Below are positions 8,866 to 18,416 of a stretch of DNA of 64,000 nucleotides, piece after piece. The stretch covers positions 1 to 64,000 of the forward strand of contig NZ_NKJI01000007.1 in the NCBI RefSeq assembly GCF_002277815.1, given 5' to 3'. The stretch comes from Pseudomonas sp. ERMR1:02. GTDB taxonomy: Bacteria > Pseudomonadota > Gammaproteobacteria > Pseudomonadales > Pseudomonadaceae. Position 1 is the first letter of the stretch, and each line of letters opens with the position of its first letter. A program made the translations under genes and the position numbers. Below the pieces are notes generated by a model that was given only the letters and a program-made list of their open reading frames with translations, was not told where the DNA came from and did no database searches.

Positions 8866-10830
8866 ATGATTTCGGCCGTGCAAGGACGTTTTGCCAACCT
8901 CGGTATGGCAAAAAAAATGGGTGTCGGGTTTGTGCTGGTGCTTTTATTGACCGCCCTGGTAGCGGCCATCGGTGTCTGGTCCCTACAAACCATTAGCCAT
9001 CGCTTTGACGGGCTCAAGCAGATGTCATCGCTCAACAGCGGTTTGCTGAAGGTGCGTTTGCTGGAGCAGGAATATGCCCTGCATGGCAATCCGAAAACAG
9101 CCGATGCCCTGCACGAAGGCGTTGATGGCTTGGTGGCCCTGGCGAATCAGCTCAAGGCTGCTTCTGCGGCCAATGTGCCGGTGATGACTGATGTCGCGCA
9201 GTCCCTCGGCGCTTATCGAAAGGCTTTCGATGAGTTTGTCTCGCTCAGCCAGGCCAAGGATCTGGCGCTGGAAATGGCCAGTTGGTCGGTGTCCAGCGTG
9301 GCCAACAACCTCGACGTGCTGCAAGCCGGGCTCGCCGATGACGGTGCCTACACCCTGAAGGACTCCGAAGGCAAGGACGGTGCGCAGTTTATCGAGCAGG
9401 CCAATCAGGTCAGCCAGGTTTCCCGGTTGATGCTGCAAGCCATGAACGAAGCGCGCGTGCGTCTCGACCAGAGCCGCAAGGGCGACGACAGTGCGGGTCA
9501 AGGCAAGATCGAACAGGCCAGTCAGGCACTGACCCAGGCCGAACAGCTGAAAAACACGGTAAAGGATGAGGGTTACCAGACTGTCCTCAATGAGGTGATC
9601 GGTCATATCGCCAGTTTCAGCGACAAACTTGCCGAGTACACCGGTCTGCTGGAGCAGGAGAAAACCGTCTATCAGCAACTGCATCAACGCGCCGCCCAGG
9701 TGATGGAGCGGGTGGACCAGGCCTATGTCGCCGAAGATCAGTCGATGCAGACAGAGCTGAAAAAGAACTCGTTGCTGATCATCGGCTCTTCCGCACTGGC
9801 ATTGCTGGTTGGATTAATTGCAGCCTGGGTAATTACCCGGTTGATCGTGGGGCCGTTGCGCAGTGTGATTCGGGTGGCGCAGCAAATTGCCTCGGGGGAT
9901 CTGAGCGGGACGGTCGAAGTGACCCGCCGGGACGAGATCGGCCAATTGATGCAGGCCATGCAGCAAATGGGCGCGGGACTGAGTCATATCGTCAGCGGTT
10001 TGCAGGCAGGCATCGAGCAACTGGCCACTTCAGCGCAATCGCTGTCTGCGGTGACTGAACAGACCAATCTTGAAGTCAGCAGCCAGAAGGAAGAAACCGA
10101 GCAGGTCGCCACGGCGATGAACCAGATGACCGCTACCGTGCACGATGTCGCGCGTAACGCCGAGGAGGCCGCCGTGGCGGCGCAAACGGCGGATGGCAAG
10201 GTTGAAAGTGGTCAACAAGTGGTGCGCCAGAGTATGGAGCGGATCGAGCAACTGGCTGATTCGGCTACTTCAGCCAGTTCGAGCATCGAGAGCCTGAGCG
10301 CGGAAATCCAGAACATCGGCACGGTGCTCAGTGTGATCAAGAGTGTTGCCGAACAGACCAACCTGCTGGCGCTCAACGCGGCCATCGAGGCAGCACGCGC
10401 CGGCGAGCAGGGCAGGGGTTTTGCGGTGGTGGCCGATGAAGTGCGCGCACTGGCCAAGCGGACCCAGCAATCGACCGAGGAAATCGAGCGATTGGTCAGC
10501 GCCTTGCGCTCGGCGGCGCAGACGTCGGTGCAGCAGATTCAGAGCAGTGGCGAACTGGTGAAGCTGGCGGTCAGTGATGCACTGCAGACCGAGAGTGCGC
10601 TGGGGAGTATTGCGGCGGCGGTGTCGTTGATTCAGCAGATGAACCAGCAGATCGCTGCTGCTGCCGAGGAGCAAAGCTCGGTGGCCGAGGAGATCAATCG
10701 CAGCGTCACGAGTATTCGTGCCAGTGCGGATCAGTCTTCGCTGGCGATGCAGGGGAATGCGGCGTCGAGTATCGAGCTGGCGCAGTTGGGTGTTGAGTTG
10801 AAAGGGATGGTGGGGCATTTCAGGCTTTGA
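8866..10830 (+). CDS. Methyl-accepting chemotaxis protein, probable HBM-type sensor
   Basis: A 654-residue chemoreceptor of the inner membrane. Transmembrane helix 1 covers about residues 18-40 and helix 2 about 302-325; between them lies an all-helical periplasmic region of about 260 residues that fits the helical bimodular (HBM) sensor, including [16 protein letters not shown] domain follows (about 325-378), then the signalling domain with its conserved hairpin tip [19 protein letters not shown]. The C-terminus lacks a CheR-docking pentapeptide. ATG 8866 is used; a later Met before the first helix is also possible. HBM receptors commonly sense organic acids, but the ligand is unknown here. 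Confidence 0.92.
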   Translation: MISAVQGRFANLGMAKKMGVGFVLVLLLTALVAAIGVWSLQTISHRFDGLKQMSSLNSGLLKVRLLEQEYALHGNPKTADALHEGVDGLVALANQLKAASAANVPVMTDVAQSLGAYRKAFDEFVSLSQAKDLALEMASWSVSSVANNLDVLQAGLADDGAYTLKDSEGKDGAQFIEQANQVSQVSRLMLQAMNEARVRLDQSRKGDDSAGQGKIEQASQALTQAEQLKNTVKDEGYQTVLNEVIGHIASFSDKLAEYTGLLEQEKTVYQQLHQRAAQVMERVDQAYVAEDQSMQTELKKNSLLIIGSSALALLVGLIAAWVITRLIVGPLRSVIRVAQQIASGDLSGTVEVTRRDEIGQLMQAMQQMGAGLSHIVSGLQAGIEQLATSAQSLSAVTEQTNLEVSSQKEETEQVATAMNQMTATVHDVARNAEEAAVAAQTADGKVESGQQVVRQSMERIEQLADSATSASSSIESLSAEIQNIGTVLSVIKSVAEQTNLLALNAAIEAARAGEQGRGFAVVADEVRALAKRTQQSTEEIERLVSALRSAAQTSVQQIQSSGELVKLAVSDALQTESALGSIAAAVSLIQQMNQQIAAAAEEQSSVAEEINRSVTSIRASADQSSLAMQGNAASSIELAQLGVELKGMVGHFRL

Positions 10831-10850
10831 TAGCTACATCGCTGGACCCC

Positions 10851-10950
10851 GTAGGAGCGAGCTTGCTCGCGAAAAAACGTCAGACAACATGATCGTTCAG
10901 AAAGTGCGCGTTATCGTCCACGTCCATCGCGAGCAAGCTCGCTCCTACAT
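10851..10950. repeat. REP inverted pair, GAGCTTGCTCG type
   Basis: GTAGGAGCGAGCTTGCTCGC is mirrored by GCGAGCAAGCTCGCTCCTAC with about 55 bases between. It lies between the convergent chemoreceptor and hypothetical genes. Confidence 0.85.
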
Positions 10951-10957
10951 TGATTGA

Positions 10958-11728
10958 TCAGTCGTAAATCACTTTCTTCTTCCAGTCCGCGTCCGCCTCG
11001 ACGTCCTTGAGGCCTTCAGTCAACTGGTTCACTTCGCCTTCTACCGGGGCAATGCGATCCATGACTTGCGCATTGGCGCGGGCCAGGAGTTTTTCCAGAT
11101 ACTCCAGCTGTTCGGCGTAGATCTGCGGTTCCTGCTGTTTGCGCAGGTATTGCACGCCGCGCTCGAACGCCAGGCGCGCCTGGCCGGGCTGGTTCTGTTG
11201 CAGGGAATGCTGGCCCAGGTTGTTGAAGAACTCGATGTGTAGCAGCACCAGAATGTGGCGCACTTCGCGGATCCAACGCTTGGCTTCGTTGGGAGGCAGG
11301 AAGCCGTCTTGTGCGGCGCGGGTGATTTGGCCATGCAGGGCTTCAAGCAGGAAGCGTACGTCCTTGGCCTTGGCTTCGGTCTGGATCGGTGCCCGCGGGT
11401 TGTTGACCGGGATCGATTCGCCCTGGGCAACCAGGATTTCAAGCTCGCCGATCCGCGCCTTGAGGTTGGCGCTGGTTTTTTCCAGATTCAGCAGGCGTTG
11501 GCAGACATTCAATTCCAGGCGGGCCAGCAGTAGCTTGAGCGCCGGTCTCATCAACTGCCCAGGGAAAGTTTCGGTGATCTCACCGCAACGACGCAGGCGA
11601 TCGTTGAGTTCAACCTTGGTACGGGCCCTTTCCAGCTTATTGTTCTCCACCACATGGTTGATGTAGCCAATGGCGATCAATAGTGCGATCCCGGCTACGA
11701 CGAGCAGAGTGATCATTAGTGGTGTCAC
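10958..11728 (-). CDS. Membrane-anchored coiled-coil protein of unknown function
   Basis: A 256-residue protein I do not recognise by function. An N-terminal hydrophobic helix (residues 4-24) precedes a mostly helical, Leu/Glu/Arg-rich body with heptad-like stretches (about 60-100) and a repeat-like helical region around 150-215 that could be TPR-related (L-G-Q-H-S-L-Q-Q-N-Q-P-G-Q-A-R-L-A-F-E). It would be held at the inner membrane with the body in the cytoplasm. The GTG at 11728 is preferred because an AGAGG lies 8 bases before it, while the internal ATG at 11716 would be 20 bases away. It is monocistronic. Confidence 0.75.
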   Translation of the reverse strand: MTPLMITLLVVAGIALLIAIGYINHVVENNKLERARTKVELNDRLRRCGEITETFPGQLMRPALKLLLARLELNVCQRLLNLEKTSANLKARIGELEILVAQGESIPVNNPRAPIQTEAKAKDVRFLLEALHGQITRAAQDGFLPPNEAKRWIREVRHILVLLHIEFFNNLGQHSLQQNQPGQARLAFERGVQYLRKQQEPQIYAEQLEYLEKLLARANAQVMDRIAPVEGEVNQLTEGLKDVEADADWKKKVIYD

Positions 11729-12013
11729 CGGTAAGACCTCTTCTATAGGGTTCGCGTGCGAGTGTATTGGCTCGGCATATATGCGCCTGGCGCCGCTCGA
11801 CGAGGTGGATCAATGTGGCTCAACCTGTATCGGCCGCAGACATGCTTATTAAATGCTGGCACTCATGGAGCAAATTGCCATCACTCATGCCGTGGACTAT
11901 AACGCCTTGGCGAGTGTCAGAATATAGGCGCCAAACACCGGACGGCGGAAAATCCGGATTGGTGCCGCAAAGCAGGGCCAAGTCATTGATTTAAAAATAT
12001 TTATAACAGGGGG
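11729..12013. other. Intergenic stretch without recognisable gene
   Basis: About 285 bases upstream of the leftward hypothetical gene and of the rightward tRNA promoter. It is more A+T-rich towards its right end (run of TTTAAAAATATTTATAA near 11990-12005), which fits an UP-like region for the tRNA promoter. I see no ORF with a ribosome site and no repeat here. Confidence 0.4.
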
Positions 12014-12042
12014 TTGACGACTTCTCAAACCATCCATAGAAT
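12014..12042 (+). promoter_or_regulatory. Sigma-70 promoter of the tRNA operon with GC-rich discriminator
   Basis: TTGACG at 12014-12019, a 17-base spacer and TAGAAT at 12037-12042 make a near-consensus promoter about 60 bases before the first tRNA. The bases right after the -10 read GCGCGCC, a GC-rich discriminator of the type found on stringently controlled stable-RNA promoters. An A/T-rich block lies just upstream. Confidence 0.75.
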
Positions 12043-12103
12043 GCGCGCCACTTGCAGCGTAAAGCACACAGCGAAACGAAGCAGGGAGTGAATGTTGTAG
12101 TGT

Positions 12104-12179
12104 GTCCCCTTCGTCTAGTGGCCTAGGACACCGCCCTTTCACGGCGGTAACAGGGGTTCGAGTCCCCTAGGGGACGCCA
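12104..12179 (+). tRNA. tRNA-Glu (TTC), copy 1
   Basis: A 76-base cloverleaf with encoded CCA: acceptor GTCCCCT pairs with AGGGGAC, anticodon arm CCGCC/GGCGG carries TTC at 12138-12140, and GGTTCGAGT forms the T loop. It is first of four tRNAs, 3 bases before the tRNA-Gly that follows. Confidence 0.98.
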
Positions 12180-12181
12180 AT

Positions 12182-12257
<76 letters not shown>

Positions 12258-12362
12258 TTTTTAAACAGCGTTGCTTTCGGGCAGGGCTGAGTGAAACCAG
12301 AACCGGTATCTTCGGATGCGGATTTGGGCACTGAAATACACACCATGTGTTTCAGTTAGCGT

Positions 12363-12438
12363 GTCCCCTTCGTCTAGTGGCCTAGGACACCGCCCTTTCA
12401 CGGCGGTAACAGGGGTTCGAGTCCCCTAGGGGACGCCA
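12363..12438 (+). tRNA. tRNA-Glu (TTC), copy 2
   Basis: Identical over all 76 bases to the copy at 12104-12179. The 105-base spacer before it contains a hairpin (CTGAAATACA/TGTGTTTCAG, 12330-12354) that may help processing of the polycistronic transcript. Confidence 0.98.
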
Positions 12439-12441
12439 TTT

Positions 12442-12517
<76 letters not shown>

Positions 12518-12525
12518 TATTTAAC

Positions 12526-12555
12526 AAAAACGCCGCTCATTGAGCGGCGTTTTTG
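12526..12555 (+). terminator. Intrinsic terminator of the tRNA operon
   Basis: ACGCCGCTCA/TGAGCGGCGT stem with an almost closed loop, preceded by AAAAA and followed by TTTTT, 8 bases after the last tRNA. Confidence 0.9.
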
Positions 12556-12582
12556 TTTGCGTGTGATTTGTACCCGAAGTAG

Positions 12583-12619
12583 AAAAATGGCCCGCCAGTC
12601 TGACTGAGCGGGCCTTTTT
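12583..12619. terminator. Bidirectional terminator after the LysE gene
   Basis: GGCCCGC (12589-12595) pairs with GCGGGCC (12608-12614), flanked by AAAAAT on the left and TTTTT on the right. It lies 12 bases beyond the stop of the leftward LysE gene and backs up the tRNA terminator. Confidence 0.75.
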
Positions 12620-12630
12620 GCATGGTCGTT

Positions 12631-13272
12631 TTATATCGACAGAATCAACCGCCCCGCAAACAGGATAAGAATCACACCCATGGTGCGTTCGAACCAGTGC
12701 CCCATGCGCAAGAACAGCAATCGCACCCTGTCGCTTGAAAAGAAAAGGGCAACGATCACAAACCACAGAGCATTCACACAGCACATCCACACTCCGTACA
12801 ACGCCTGAATTTCCAGCGGTGTGGTGGCACTGATGAGGGTGGTGAAAATCGCCAGGAAGAACAGGGTGGCCTTGGGGTTGGTGGCGTTGGTGAGAAAGCC
12901 GGTAGTGAACGCCTTCAGAAGTGTTTGCTCAGTGGCAGGTTCGTCGGTAGCGCTATCGCCCTCTAATACTGATTTTGGTTGGCTTCGCAACAAGCTCACC
13001 CCCAAATAAAGAATGTAGGCGCCGCCCACGACCTTGGCCACCGTCAACAGCCAAGGCGTTGTGTGCATCAACGCACCGATGCCAAGCAGGGTATACAGCA
13101 CATGCACGGAAATGCCGGCACCGATGCCCAGTGCCGTGCAGATGCCCACCCACCGGCCAAACCGCACACTCTGGCGGATCGTTACGGCGAAGTCCGGCCC
13201 GGGGGCGACCACGGCCAGGAAATGGATGGTCGCCAGCGCCAGAAACTCGCCCAGGTAATTCGAAAACTGCAT
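12631..13272 (-). CDS. LysE/RhtB-family amino-acid exporter
   Basis: A 213-residue inner-membrane protein with about six hydrophobic helices. The N-terminal family signature includes V-V-A-P-G-P-D-F-A-V-T-I-R-Q-S (about residues 20-34), G-I-G-A-G-I-S-V-H and T-N-P-K-A-T-L-F-F. ATG 13272 is supported by a GGAG 8 bases upstream and by the position of helix 1; longer in-frame starts add about 50 non-conserved residues. It is divergent from a LysR regulator, the usual pairing for this exporter family, so the regulator probably responds to the exported amino acid. The substrate is not predictable. Confidence 0.9.
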   Translation of the reverse strand: MQFSNYLGEFLALATIHFLAVVAPGPDFAVTIRQSVRFGRWVGICTALGIGAGISVHVLYTLLGIGALMHTTPWLLTVAKVVGGAYILYLGVSLLRSQPKSVLEGDSATDEPATEQTLLKAFTTGFLTNATNPKATLFFLAIFTTLISATTPLEIQALYGVWMCCVNALWFVIVALFFSSDRVRLLFLRMGHWFERTMGVILILFAGRLILSI

Positions 13273-13452
13273 CTCAACTCCATAAGGTAAGGGTGACGCG
13301 GCCCATCGGCGTAGGGCGATGCCGGTAATGGCATTGCCCAAAGTCTCATTCCACGTGTCATGTTGCTTACTCGTATGAATGTTTCCGTTTTGTATTATAT
13401 GAAGCGTGGAATTACGTGATAATCCGGTCAAACTTCAAAGGACTGTTGCGTC

Positions 13453-14439
13453 GTGAGCATAAATCTTCCTCTGCCGCTGCTGGGCGAAATGGCAATATTC
13501 GTCAAGGTTGTCGAGACCGGCAGCTTCTCTGAAGCAGCTCGCCAATTGGGCTCCTCACCCTCGGCGGTCAGTCGTAGCATTTCGCGACTGGAGAAGGCTC
13601 TCGCCATGCGCCTTCTTCAACGAACAACGCGCAAATTGCGCTTGAGCGACGGTGGCGAGGAAGTGTTCAAGTGGTGTCAGGACATGGTCAGTGCTGCCCG
13701 GTCGGTGATGGAAATCAGCGGTCAGTTCACCCATGAGGCTGAAGGATTGGTGCGTGTGAGTGTGCCCAAGGCCGTGGGGCGGTTCGTGATTCACCCGCAC
13801 ATGCCGGAGTTCCTGCGCCGCTATCCCAAAGTGGATGTGGAGTTGTTGCTCGAGGATCGTCAGGTGGATCTGATCGACGACCATGTCGACCTGGCGATTC
13901 GTATTACCGATCGGCCTCCGGTCGGGCTGGTAGGGCGGCAATTGCTGACCATTGACCATATGCTCTGTGCCACACCGCAATACCTGGCCGAACACGGCAC
14001 GCCAACCCACCCCCATGATCTGCTGAACCATAGTTGTATTTATCTGGGGGAAACCCCGAGCGATGCGCGCTGGAAATTCAAGAAAGGCACCAAGGCCGTG
14101 ACGGTGGGCGTGCGCGGACGCTATGCCGCCAATCACACCGGTGTTCGTTTGGGCGCGGTGTTACAGCACATCGGCATTGGCAGCCTGCCGTATTTCACTG
14201 CGCGGCATGCGCTGGAGCAGGGGCTGATTGTGCAGGTGCTGCCGGACTGGACCTTCCTGGCGTCCTACCACGGTGGTGCCTGGCTGCTTCATTCGCCGAC
14301 CCGCTACCTGCCGCCGAAGTTGCGGGTGTTCATCGATTATCTGGTGGAGTGTCTGGATAAGGAGCCGACGCTTAGTAAGCCGGGTAGGTCGAGTGAGTTG
14401 GTGGAGTATGAGTTTCTAGAGAGGGATGGGTTGTTTTGA
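13453..14439 (+). CDS. LysR-family transcriptional regulator
   Basis: A 328-residue regulator with an N-terminal winged helix-turn-helix (about residues 8-66; V-E-T-G-S-F-S-E-A-A-R-Q-L-G-S-S-P-S-A-V) and a periplasmic-binding-like effector domain. GTG 13453 has AAAGGA 10 bases upstream. It diverges from the LysE exporter across a 180-base gap in which ATTCCACG (13348-13355) and CGTGGAAT (13405-13412) form an inverted repeat that could be its operator. Residues after about 300 form a variable tail. Confidence 0.92.
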   Translation: MSINLPLPLLGEMAIFVKVVETGSFSEAARQLGSSPSAVSRSISRLEKALAMRLLQRTTRKLRLSDGGEEVFKWCQDMVSAARSVMEISGQFTHEAEGLVRVSVPKAVGRFVIHPHMPEFLRRYPKVDVELLLEDRQVDLIDDHVDLAIRITDRPPVGLVGRQLLTIDHMLCATPQYLAEHGTPTHPHDLLNHSCIYLGETPSDARWKFKKGTKAVTVGVRGRYAANHTGVRLGAVLQHIGIGSLPYFTARHALEQGLIVQVLPDWTFLASYHGGAWLLHSPTRYLPPKLRVFIDYLVECLDKEPTLSKPGRSSELVEYEFLERDGLF

Positions 14440-14467
14440 CCGGCCCCTTCGCGGGCAAGCCCTGACC

Positions 14468-14505
14468 ATAAAAAAGGCCCGCATGGATAACCATGCGGGC
14501 CTTTT
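14468..14505. terminator. Bidirectional terminator between convergent genes
   Basis: GGCCCGCATGG (14476-14486) pairs perfectly with CCATGCGGGCC (14491-14501) around ATAA; AAAAAA precedes and TTTT follows. It separates the LysR gene from the leftward gene at 14523. Confidence 0.88.
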
Positions 14506-14522
14506 GTATTTCTGATCGCGAA

Positions 14523-14930
14523 TCAGTGCTTACTGTCCTGGTTCGACAACGCCAGCAACTGTTTTTCCTGATTCCAGTCGAACGGTTCATCATTCTGTTC
14601 GGCTTCGAAGCGACGTTCTTCCAGCGCCTGGTACAGGTCGATTTCATCATCGGGCATGTAATGCAGGCAGTCACCAGCGAAGTACCACAGCAAGTCGCGC
14701 GATACCAGGTGAGCGATTTGCGGATAGCGGGTGATCACCTGGCACAGAATGTCCTGGCCCAGATACTGGCTTTCGATCGGGTCGACCGGCAGCAGTGCAA
14801 GCAGTTCGTCAAAGCGCTCCAGGAACAAGGCATGGCTTTCGTCGGGAACCTGCTCGGCCTCACCCACGGCGACCAGGATGCTACGCAAGTGGTCGAGCAA
14901 AACGAGATGATCGGCAACGATGTTGGACAC
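14523..14930 (-). CDS. Conserved hypothetical protein next to fadE
   Basis: A 135-residue acidic, soluble protein with no domain I can name. It ends in a hydrophilic tail rich in Glu, Gln and Asn. GTG 14930 is chosen because TTGAGG lies 9 bases upstream; a TTG seven codons earlier overlaps that ribosome site. It lies just downstream of fadE in the same direction but behind a terminator-like hairpin (14955-14989), so it may be transcribed separately. From memory, a similar small gene sits beside fadE in P. aeruginosa (PA2816/PA2815). Confidence 0.7.
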   Translation of the reverse strand: MSNIVADHLVLLDHLRSILVAVGEAEQVPDESHALFLERFDELLALLPVDPIESQYLGQDILCQVITRYPQIAHLVSRDLLWYFAGDCLHYMPDDEIDLYQALEERRFEAEQNDEPFDWNQEKQLLALSNQDSKH

Positions 14931-14954
14931 GAGATAAGTCCTCAAGAGCAAAAC

Positions 14955-14989
14955 GGGCGCGAGAGTATAAAGCTCCCGCGCCCTTTTTT
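14955..14989. terminator. Terminator downstream of fadE
   Basis: GGGCGCG-A-GAG pairs with CTC-C-CGCGCCC, with TTTTTT on the plus side and a run of four T on the minus side. It lies 25 bases past the fadE stop and can end fadE transcription. Confidence 0.75.
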
Positions 14990-15013
14990 ACATGCTGCAC
15001 GTCGTTGGCTGGA

Positions 15014-17461
15014 TTAGCGGACCTGACCATCGGTCAGGGCTATCTCCTCTTTGTCGAAGTCATCGACATCGATCACTCTGCGTCGCGCCGCTTCGGCCTC
15101 ACGCAGAGTTTGTGCCTCCACTGGTTGCAATACGCCAGCCTCCAATGCTGCATCGATGACATGTTCGCCGGCGACTGGTTTGAGCTGGCCGCTCTTGAGC
15201 GCCACATGAAGCTTCTTCTGCAACGGTTGTGCTGCGCTCAACAGGTCGCAGGCGTGTTGCAGAGCGCCGACCGGATCTTCGTTCGATTGCGGGCGGTAGC
15301 AACCCAAAAGCAACTCTTCGAGCGCCGGATCGCCCTTGGCGCGGCCGATCACCGCCGCCACCGTGGCACCGAGCCTGTCCGACGGCCCTTTGTGACGGCG
15401 GCCGAACGGGAACACGATCATCCGCAGCAGACATGCCAGCACCTTGTTCGGGAAGTTGTTGAGCAATTCATCCATGGCCCGTTCGGCTTGGCTAAGGCTT
15501 TCCTCCATGGCCCATGTAAACAGCGGTTGCATGTAGTCCGGCGCGTCGAGGTCGTTGTAACGCTTAAGCGCGGCGCTGGCCAGGTACATGTTGCTCAGTA
15601 CATCGCCCAATCGAGCTGACAGGCGTTCGCGACGTTTCAGTTCACCGCCCAACAACATCATGCTGAGGTCGGCGAGCAGAGCGAACGCCGCTGCCTGGCG
15701 GTTGAGGGCGCGCAAGTAACCCTGACTGAGCTTGTCGCCCGGCACGTGTTCCAGATGACCGAAACCCAGGTTCAGCACCAGCGTGCTGGCCGCGTTGCCC
15801 ACGGCAAAACCAATGTGCTTGAGCAGCAGGCCATCGAACTCGGTCAGTGCCTGATCCTTGTCCTCGCGGGTGGCCAGAGCCATTTCCTTGAGCACGAAGG
15901 GATGGCAGCGAATCGCACCCTGACCGAAGATCATCAGGTTGCGCGAAAGAATGTTTGCGCCTTCCACGGTGATGCAGATCGGCGCGCCATGCCACATGCG
16001 TCCGAGATAATTGTTCGGCCCCATGATGATCGCCTTGCCGCCGTGCACATCCATTGCATGGCTGATGCACTCGCGGCCGCGCTCGGTGAGGTGGTATTTG
16101 AGAATCGCCGACAGCACCGACGGTTTCTCGCCCAGATCCACCGCGTTGGCGGTGAGCATCCGCGCGGCATCCATCATCCAGGCATTGCCGCCGATGCGGG
16201 CCATGGCTTCCTGAATGCCTTCGAAAGCCGCAATCGGTACATTGAACTGCTCGCGGATCTGCGCGTATTGACCTGTCACCAGACTGGTGAACTTGGCCAT
16301 GCCGGTGCCGACCGCTGGCAGGGAGATCGAGCGCCCGACCGACAGGCAATTCATCAGCATCATCCAGCCCTTGCCGAGCATTTCCTGTCCGCCGATCAAG
16401 AACTCCAGCGGTACGAACACGTCCTTGCCGGAGTTCGGGCCGTTCATGAATGCCGCGCCCAAAGGCATGTGACGGCGTCCGATTTCCACGCCGGCGGTGT
16501 CGGTTGGAATCAGTGCCAGGCTGATGCCCAGGTCTTCTTTCTCACCCAGCAGGTGGTCCGGGTCGTAGGCCTTGAACGCCAGGCCGAGCAGGGTGGCTAT
16601 CGGGCCAAGAGTGATGTAGCGCTTTTCCCAGTTCAGGCGCAGGCCTAGGGTTTCCTTGCCTTCCCATTCGCCCTTGCAGATCACCCCGGTGTCGGGCATG
16701 CCGCCAGCGTCGGAGCCGGCCAGCGGTCCGGTCAGGGCGAAGCACGGAATATCGTCGCCGCGCGCCAGGCGTGGCAGGTAATGGTTGCGTTGTTCGTCGG
16801 TGCCGTAATGCAGCAACAGTTCGGCCGGACCGAGGGAGTTGGGGACCATCACGGTGGACGCGAGGTCACCGCTGTGGCTCGCCAGTTTCATCGCCACTTG
16901 CGAGTGGGCGTAGGCCGAAAAGCCCTTGCCACCAAATTCCTTGGGAATGATCAGAGCGAAGAAACCGTTGTCCTTGATGTACATCCAGGCCTCGGCCGGC
17001 AGATCCATGGTCTGCCCGAGCTGCCAGTCGCTGACCATGGTGCAGAGCACTTCTGTCGGACCGTCGATGAAGGCCCGCTCCTCTTCGCTCAGTTGCGCCT
17101 TTGGGTAGGACAGCAGTTTGTTCCAGTCCGGACGTCCGCTGAACAGTTCGCCGTCCCACCATACGGTGCCGGCTTCGATGGCGTCGCGTTCGGTTTGCGA
17201 CATGGGCGGCAGGGTTTTCTGGAACCAGTTGAACATCGGCGCGCTGAAGAATTTGCGGCGCAGATCAGGCAATAGCAGGGGGGCAGCCACCGCTGCGATC
17301 AGCACCCAGAAAATCAGCAGCAGCCAGCCCGGTGCGCGGCTGAAGGCGCCCATTGCCAGCAGGTAGACAGCCACGATGCCCAGGGCAGGCAGTGGCGCGA
17401 TGCGACGATGGGCTAAATAAGCTATCCCGACAACCAGAACCAGTATCCACAACAGCAGCAT
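15014..17461 (-). CDS. fadE: Acyl-CoA dehydrogenase FadE
   Basis: An 815-residue membrane-associated acyl-CoA dehydrogenase, close to the 814 residues of E. coli FadE and much longer than ordinary 380-residue ACADs. Two hydrophobic helices (about residues 2-22 and 26-65) anchor the N-terminus; the FAD/ACAD core follows (F-G-G-K-G-F-S-A-Y-A-H-S, C-F-A-L-T-G-P-L-A-G-S-D-A-G-G), then a large C-terminal helical extension unique to the FadE branch. It catalyses the first dehydrogenation of beta-oxidation. ATG 17461 has no competing start. It is divergent from the transglutaminase-like gene across 240 bases in which I could not pick out a PsrA or FadR site. Confidence 0.95.
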   Translation of the reverse strand: MLLLWILVLVVGIAYLAHRRIAPLPALGIVAVYLLAMGAFSRAPGWLLLIFWVLIAAVAAPLLLPDLRRKFFSAPMFNWFQKTLPPMSQTERDAIEAGTVWWDGELFSGRPDWNKLLSYPKAQLSEEERAFIDGPTEVLCTMVSDWQLGQTMDLPAEAWMYIKDNGFFALIIPKEFGGKGFSAYAHSQVAMKLASHSGDLASTVMVPNSLGPAELLLHYGTDEQRNHYLPRLARGDDIPCFALTGPLAGSDAGGMPDTGVICKGEWEGKETLGLRLNWEKRYITLGPIATLLGLAFKAYDPDHLLGEKEDLGISLALIPTDTAGVEIGRRHMPLGAAFMNGPNSGKDVFVPLEFLIGGQEMLGKGWMMLMNCLSVGRSISLPAVGTGMAKFTSLVTGQYAQIREQFNVPIAAFEGIQEAMARIGGNAWMMDAARMLTANAVDLGEKPSVLSAILKYHLTERGRECISHAMDVHGGKAIIMGPNNYLGRMWHGAPICITVEGANILSRNLMIFGQGAIRCHPFVLKEMALATREDKDQALTEFDGLLLKHIGFAVGNAASTLVLNLGFGHLEHVPGDKLSQGYLRALNRQAAAFALLADLSMMLLGGELKRRERLSARLGDVLSNMYLASAALKRYNDLDAPDYMQPLFTWAMEESLSQAERAMDELLNNFPNKVLACLLRMIVFPFGRRHKGPSDRLGATVAAVIGRAKGDPALEELLLGCYRPQSNEDPVGALQHACDLLSAAQPLQKKLHVALKSGQLKPVAGEHVIDAALEAGVLQPVEAQTLREAEAARRRVIDVDDFDKEEIALTDGQVR

Positions 17462-17701
17462 ATTTAATCCTCCGTGAAACCAGGGCGAACCAACCCACAG
17501 AGCTTAGACGGCATCCGCGAAACAGGGTGGTCAGAGCGAGGTGATAGAAATCGTGTGAAACCATGGATGATTTTGTAGGCCCGATGGATGAGAGGCCGTG
17601 AAAAATCAGCGGGCGACAAAGCGTCCATGTTTGGCCGAAACGTCGTTATCTCTGTGCTAAACCTCTCGCTAGACTCGGGGCTTGCCCAGGAGATTGCCCT
17701 C

Positions 17702-18373
17702 ATGCACGAGTATCTGCACGATTACCTAAGCCCCGGCCGCTTCATCGATAGTGACCACCCCCTAGTGGTGGAGTTCGCCGAAAAACATCGTGGCAGCAGT
17801 CGTGATCCGATCGAGCAGGCGATCAATCTTTATTACGCCGTGCGCGAGGCGGTGCGCTACAACCCCTACACCTTCAGCCTCGATCCGCAGACCCTGCGTG
17901 GCAGTTATGCGCTGGCAACCGGGGAGAGTTATTGCGTGCCCAAAGCCACACTGTTGGCAGGCGCAGCACGGCATTGCGCGATCCCCGCGCGGATCGGTCT
18001 GGCGGACGTGCGCAATCATTTGTCGACGCCGCGTCTGCTCGAACTGCTCAAGAGCGACGTGTTCGCCATGCACGGTTATACCGAGCTGTATCTGAACGGG
18101 CGCTGGGTCAAGGCCACACCTGCGTTCAATCAGGGCTTGTGCGAACTGTTCAATGTCGCGCCGCTGGAATTCGACGGTATCAACGACAGCGTTTTTCATC
18201 CCTTCAATCGTGACGGCGAGAAATTGATGGAGTACCTGATCGATCACGGCCAGTTCACCGACGTGCCCGAAGCGTTCTTCTTCGAACATCTGCGCAAGTG
18301 CTATCCACACTTGTTCAGCGAGCAACTGCAACCGCTGTTGGGGGACATGCAGAGCGATTTGAGTCGCGCCTGA
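17702..18373 (+). CDS. Transglutaminase-like cysteine protease-fold protein
   Basis: A 223-residue soluble protein with a transglutaminase-like core: Cys78 in G-E-S-Y-C-V-P-K-A-T-L-L and His124 in M-H-G-Y-T-E-L-Y-L. The third residue of the triad, usually Asp after the strand W-V-x-x-D, falls at K-A-T-P-A-F-N, so no Asp is seen there and a Thr or Asn takes that place. Activity is therefore uncertain. ATG 17702 has AGGAGA 8 bases upstream. It begins a rightward group with the GST gene (43 bases later). The role is unknown; peptidase or amide hydrolase activity on a small substrate is possible. Confidence 0.82.
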   Translation: MHEYLHDYLSPGRFIDSDHPLVVEFAEKHRGSSRDPIEQAINLYYAVREAVRYNPYTFSLDPQTLRGSYALATGESYCVPKATLLAGAARHCAIPARIGLADVRNHLSTPRLLELLKSDVFAMHGYTELYLNGRWVKATPAFNQGLCELFNVAPLEFDGINDSVFHPFNRDGEKLMEYLIDHGQFTDVPEAFFFEHLRKCYPHLFSEQLQPLLGDMQSDLSRA

Positions 18374-18416
18374 TCCGGCGTATGCTGCCTGCGCATTCAT
18401 CAATCGAGAGGTGGTC

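Noticed and set aside
12258..12362. A further tRNA or small RNA gene in the spacer between the two tRNA pairs
   Set aside because: Only one short hairpin is seen; there is no cloverleaf, promoter or terminator of its own.
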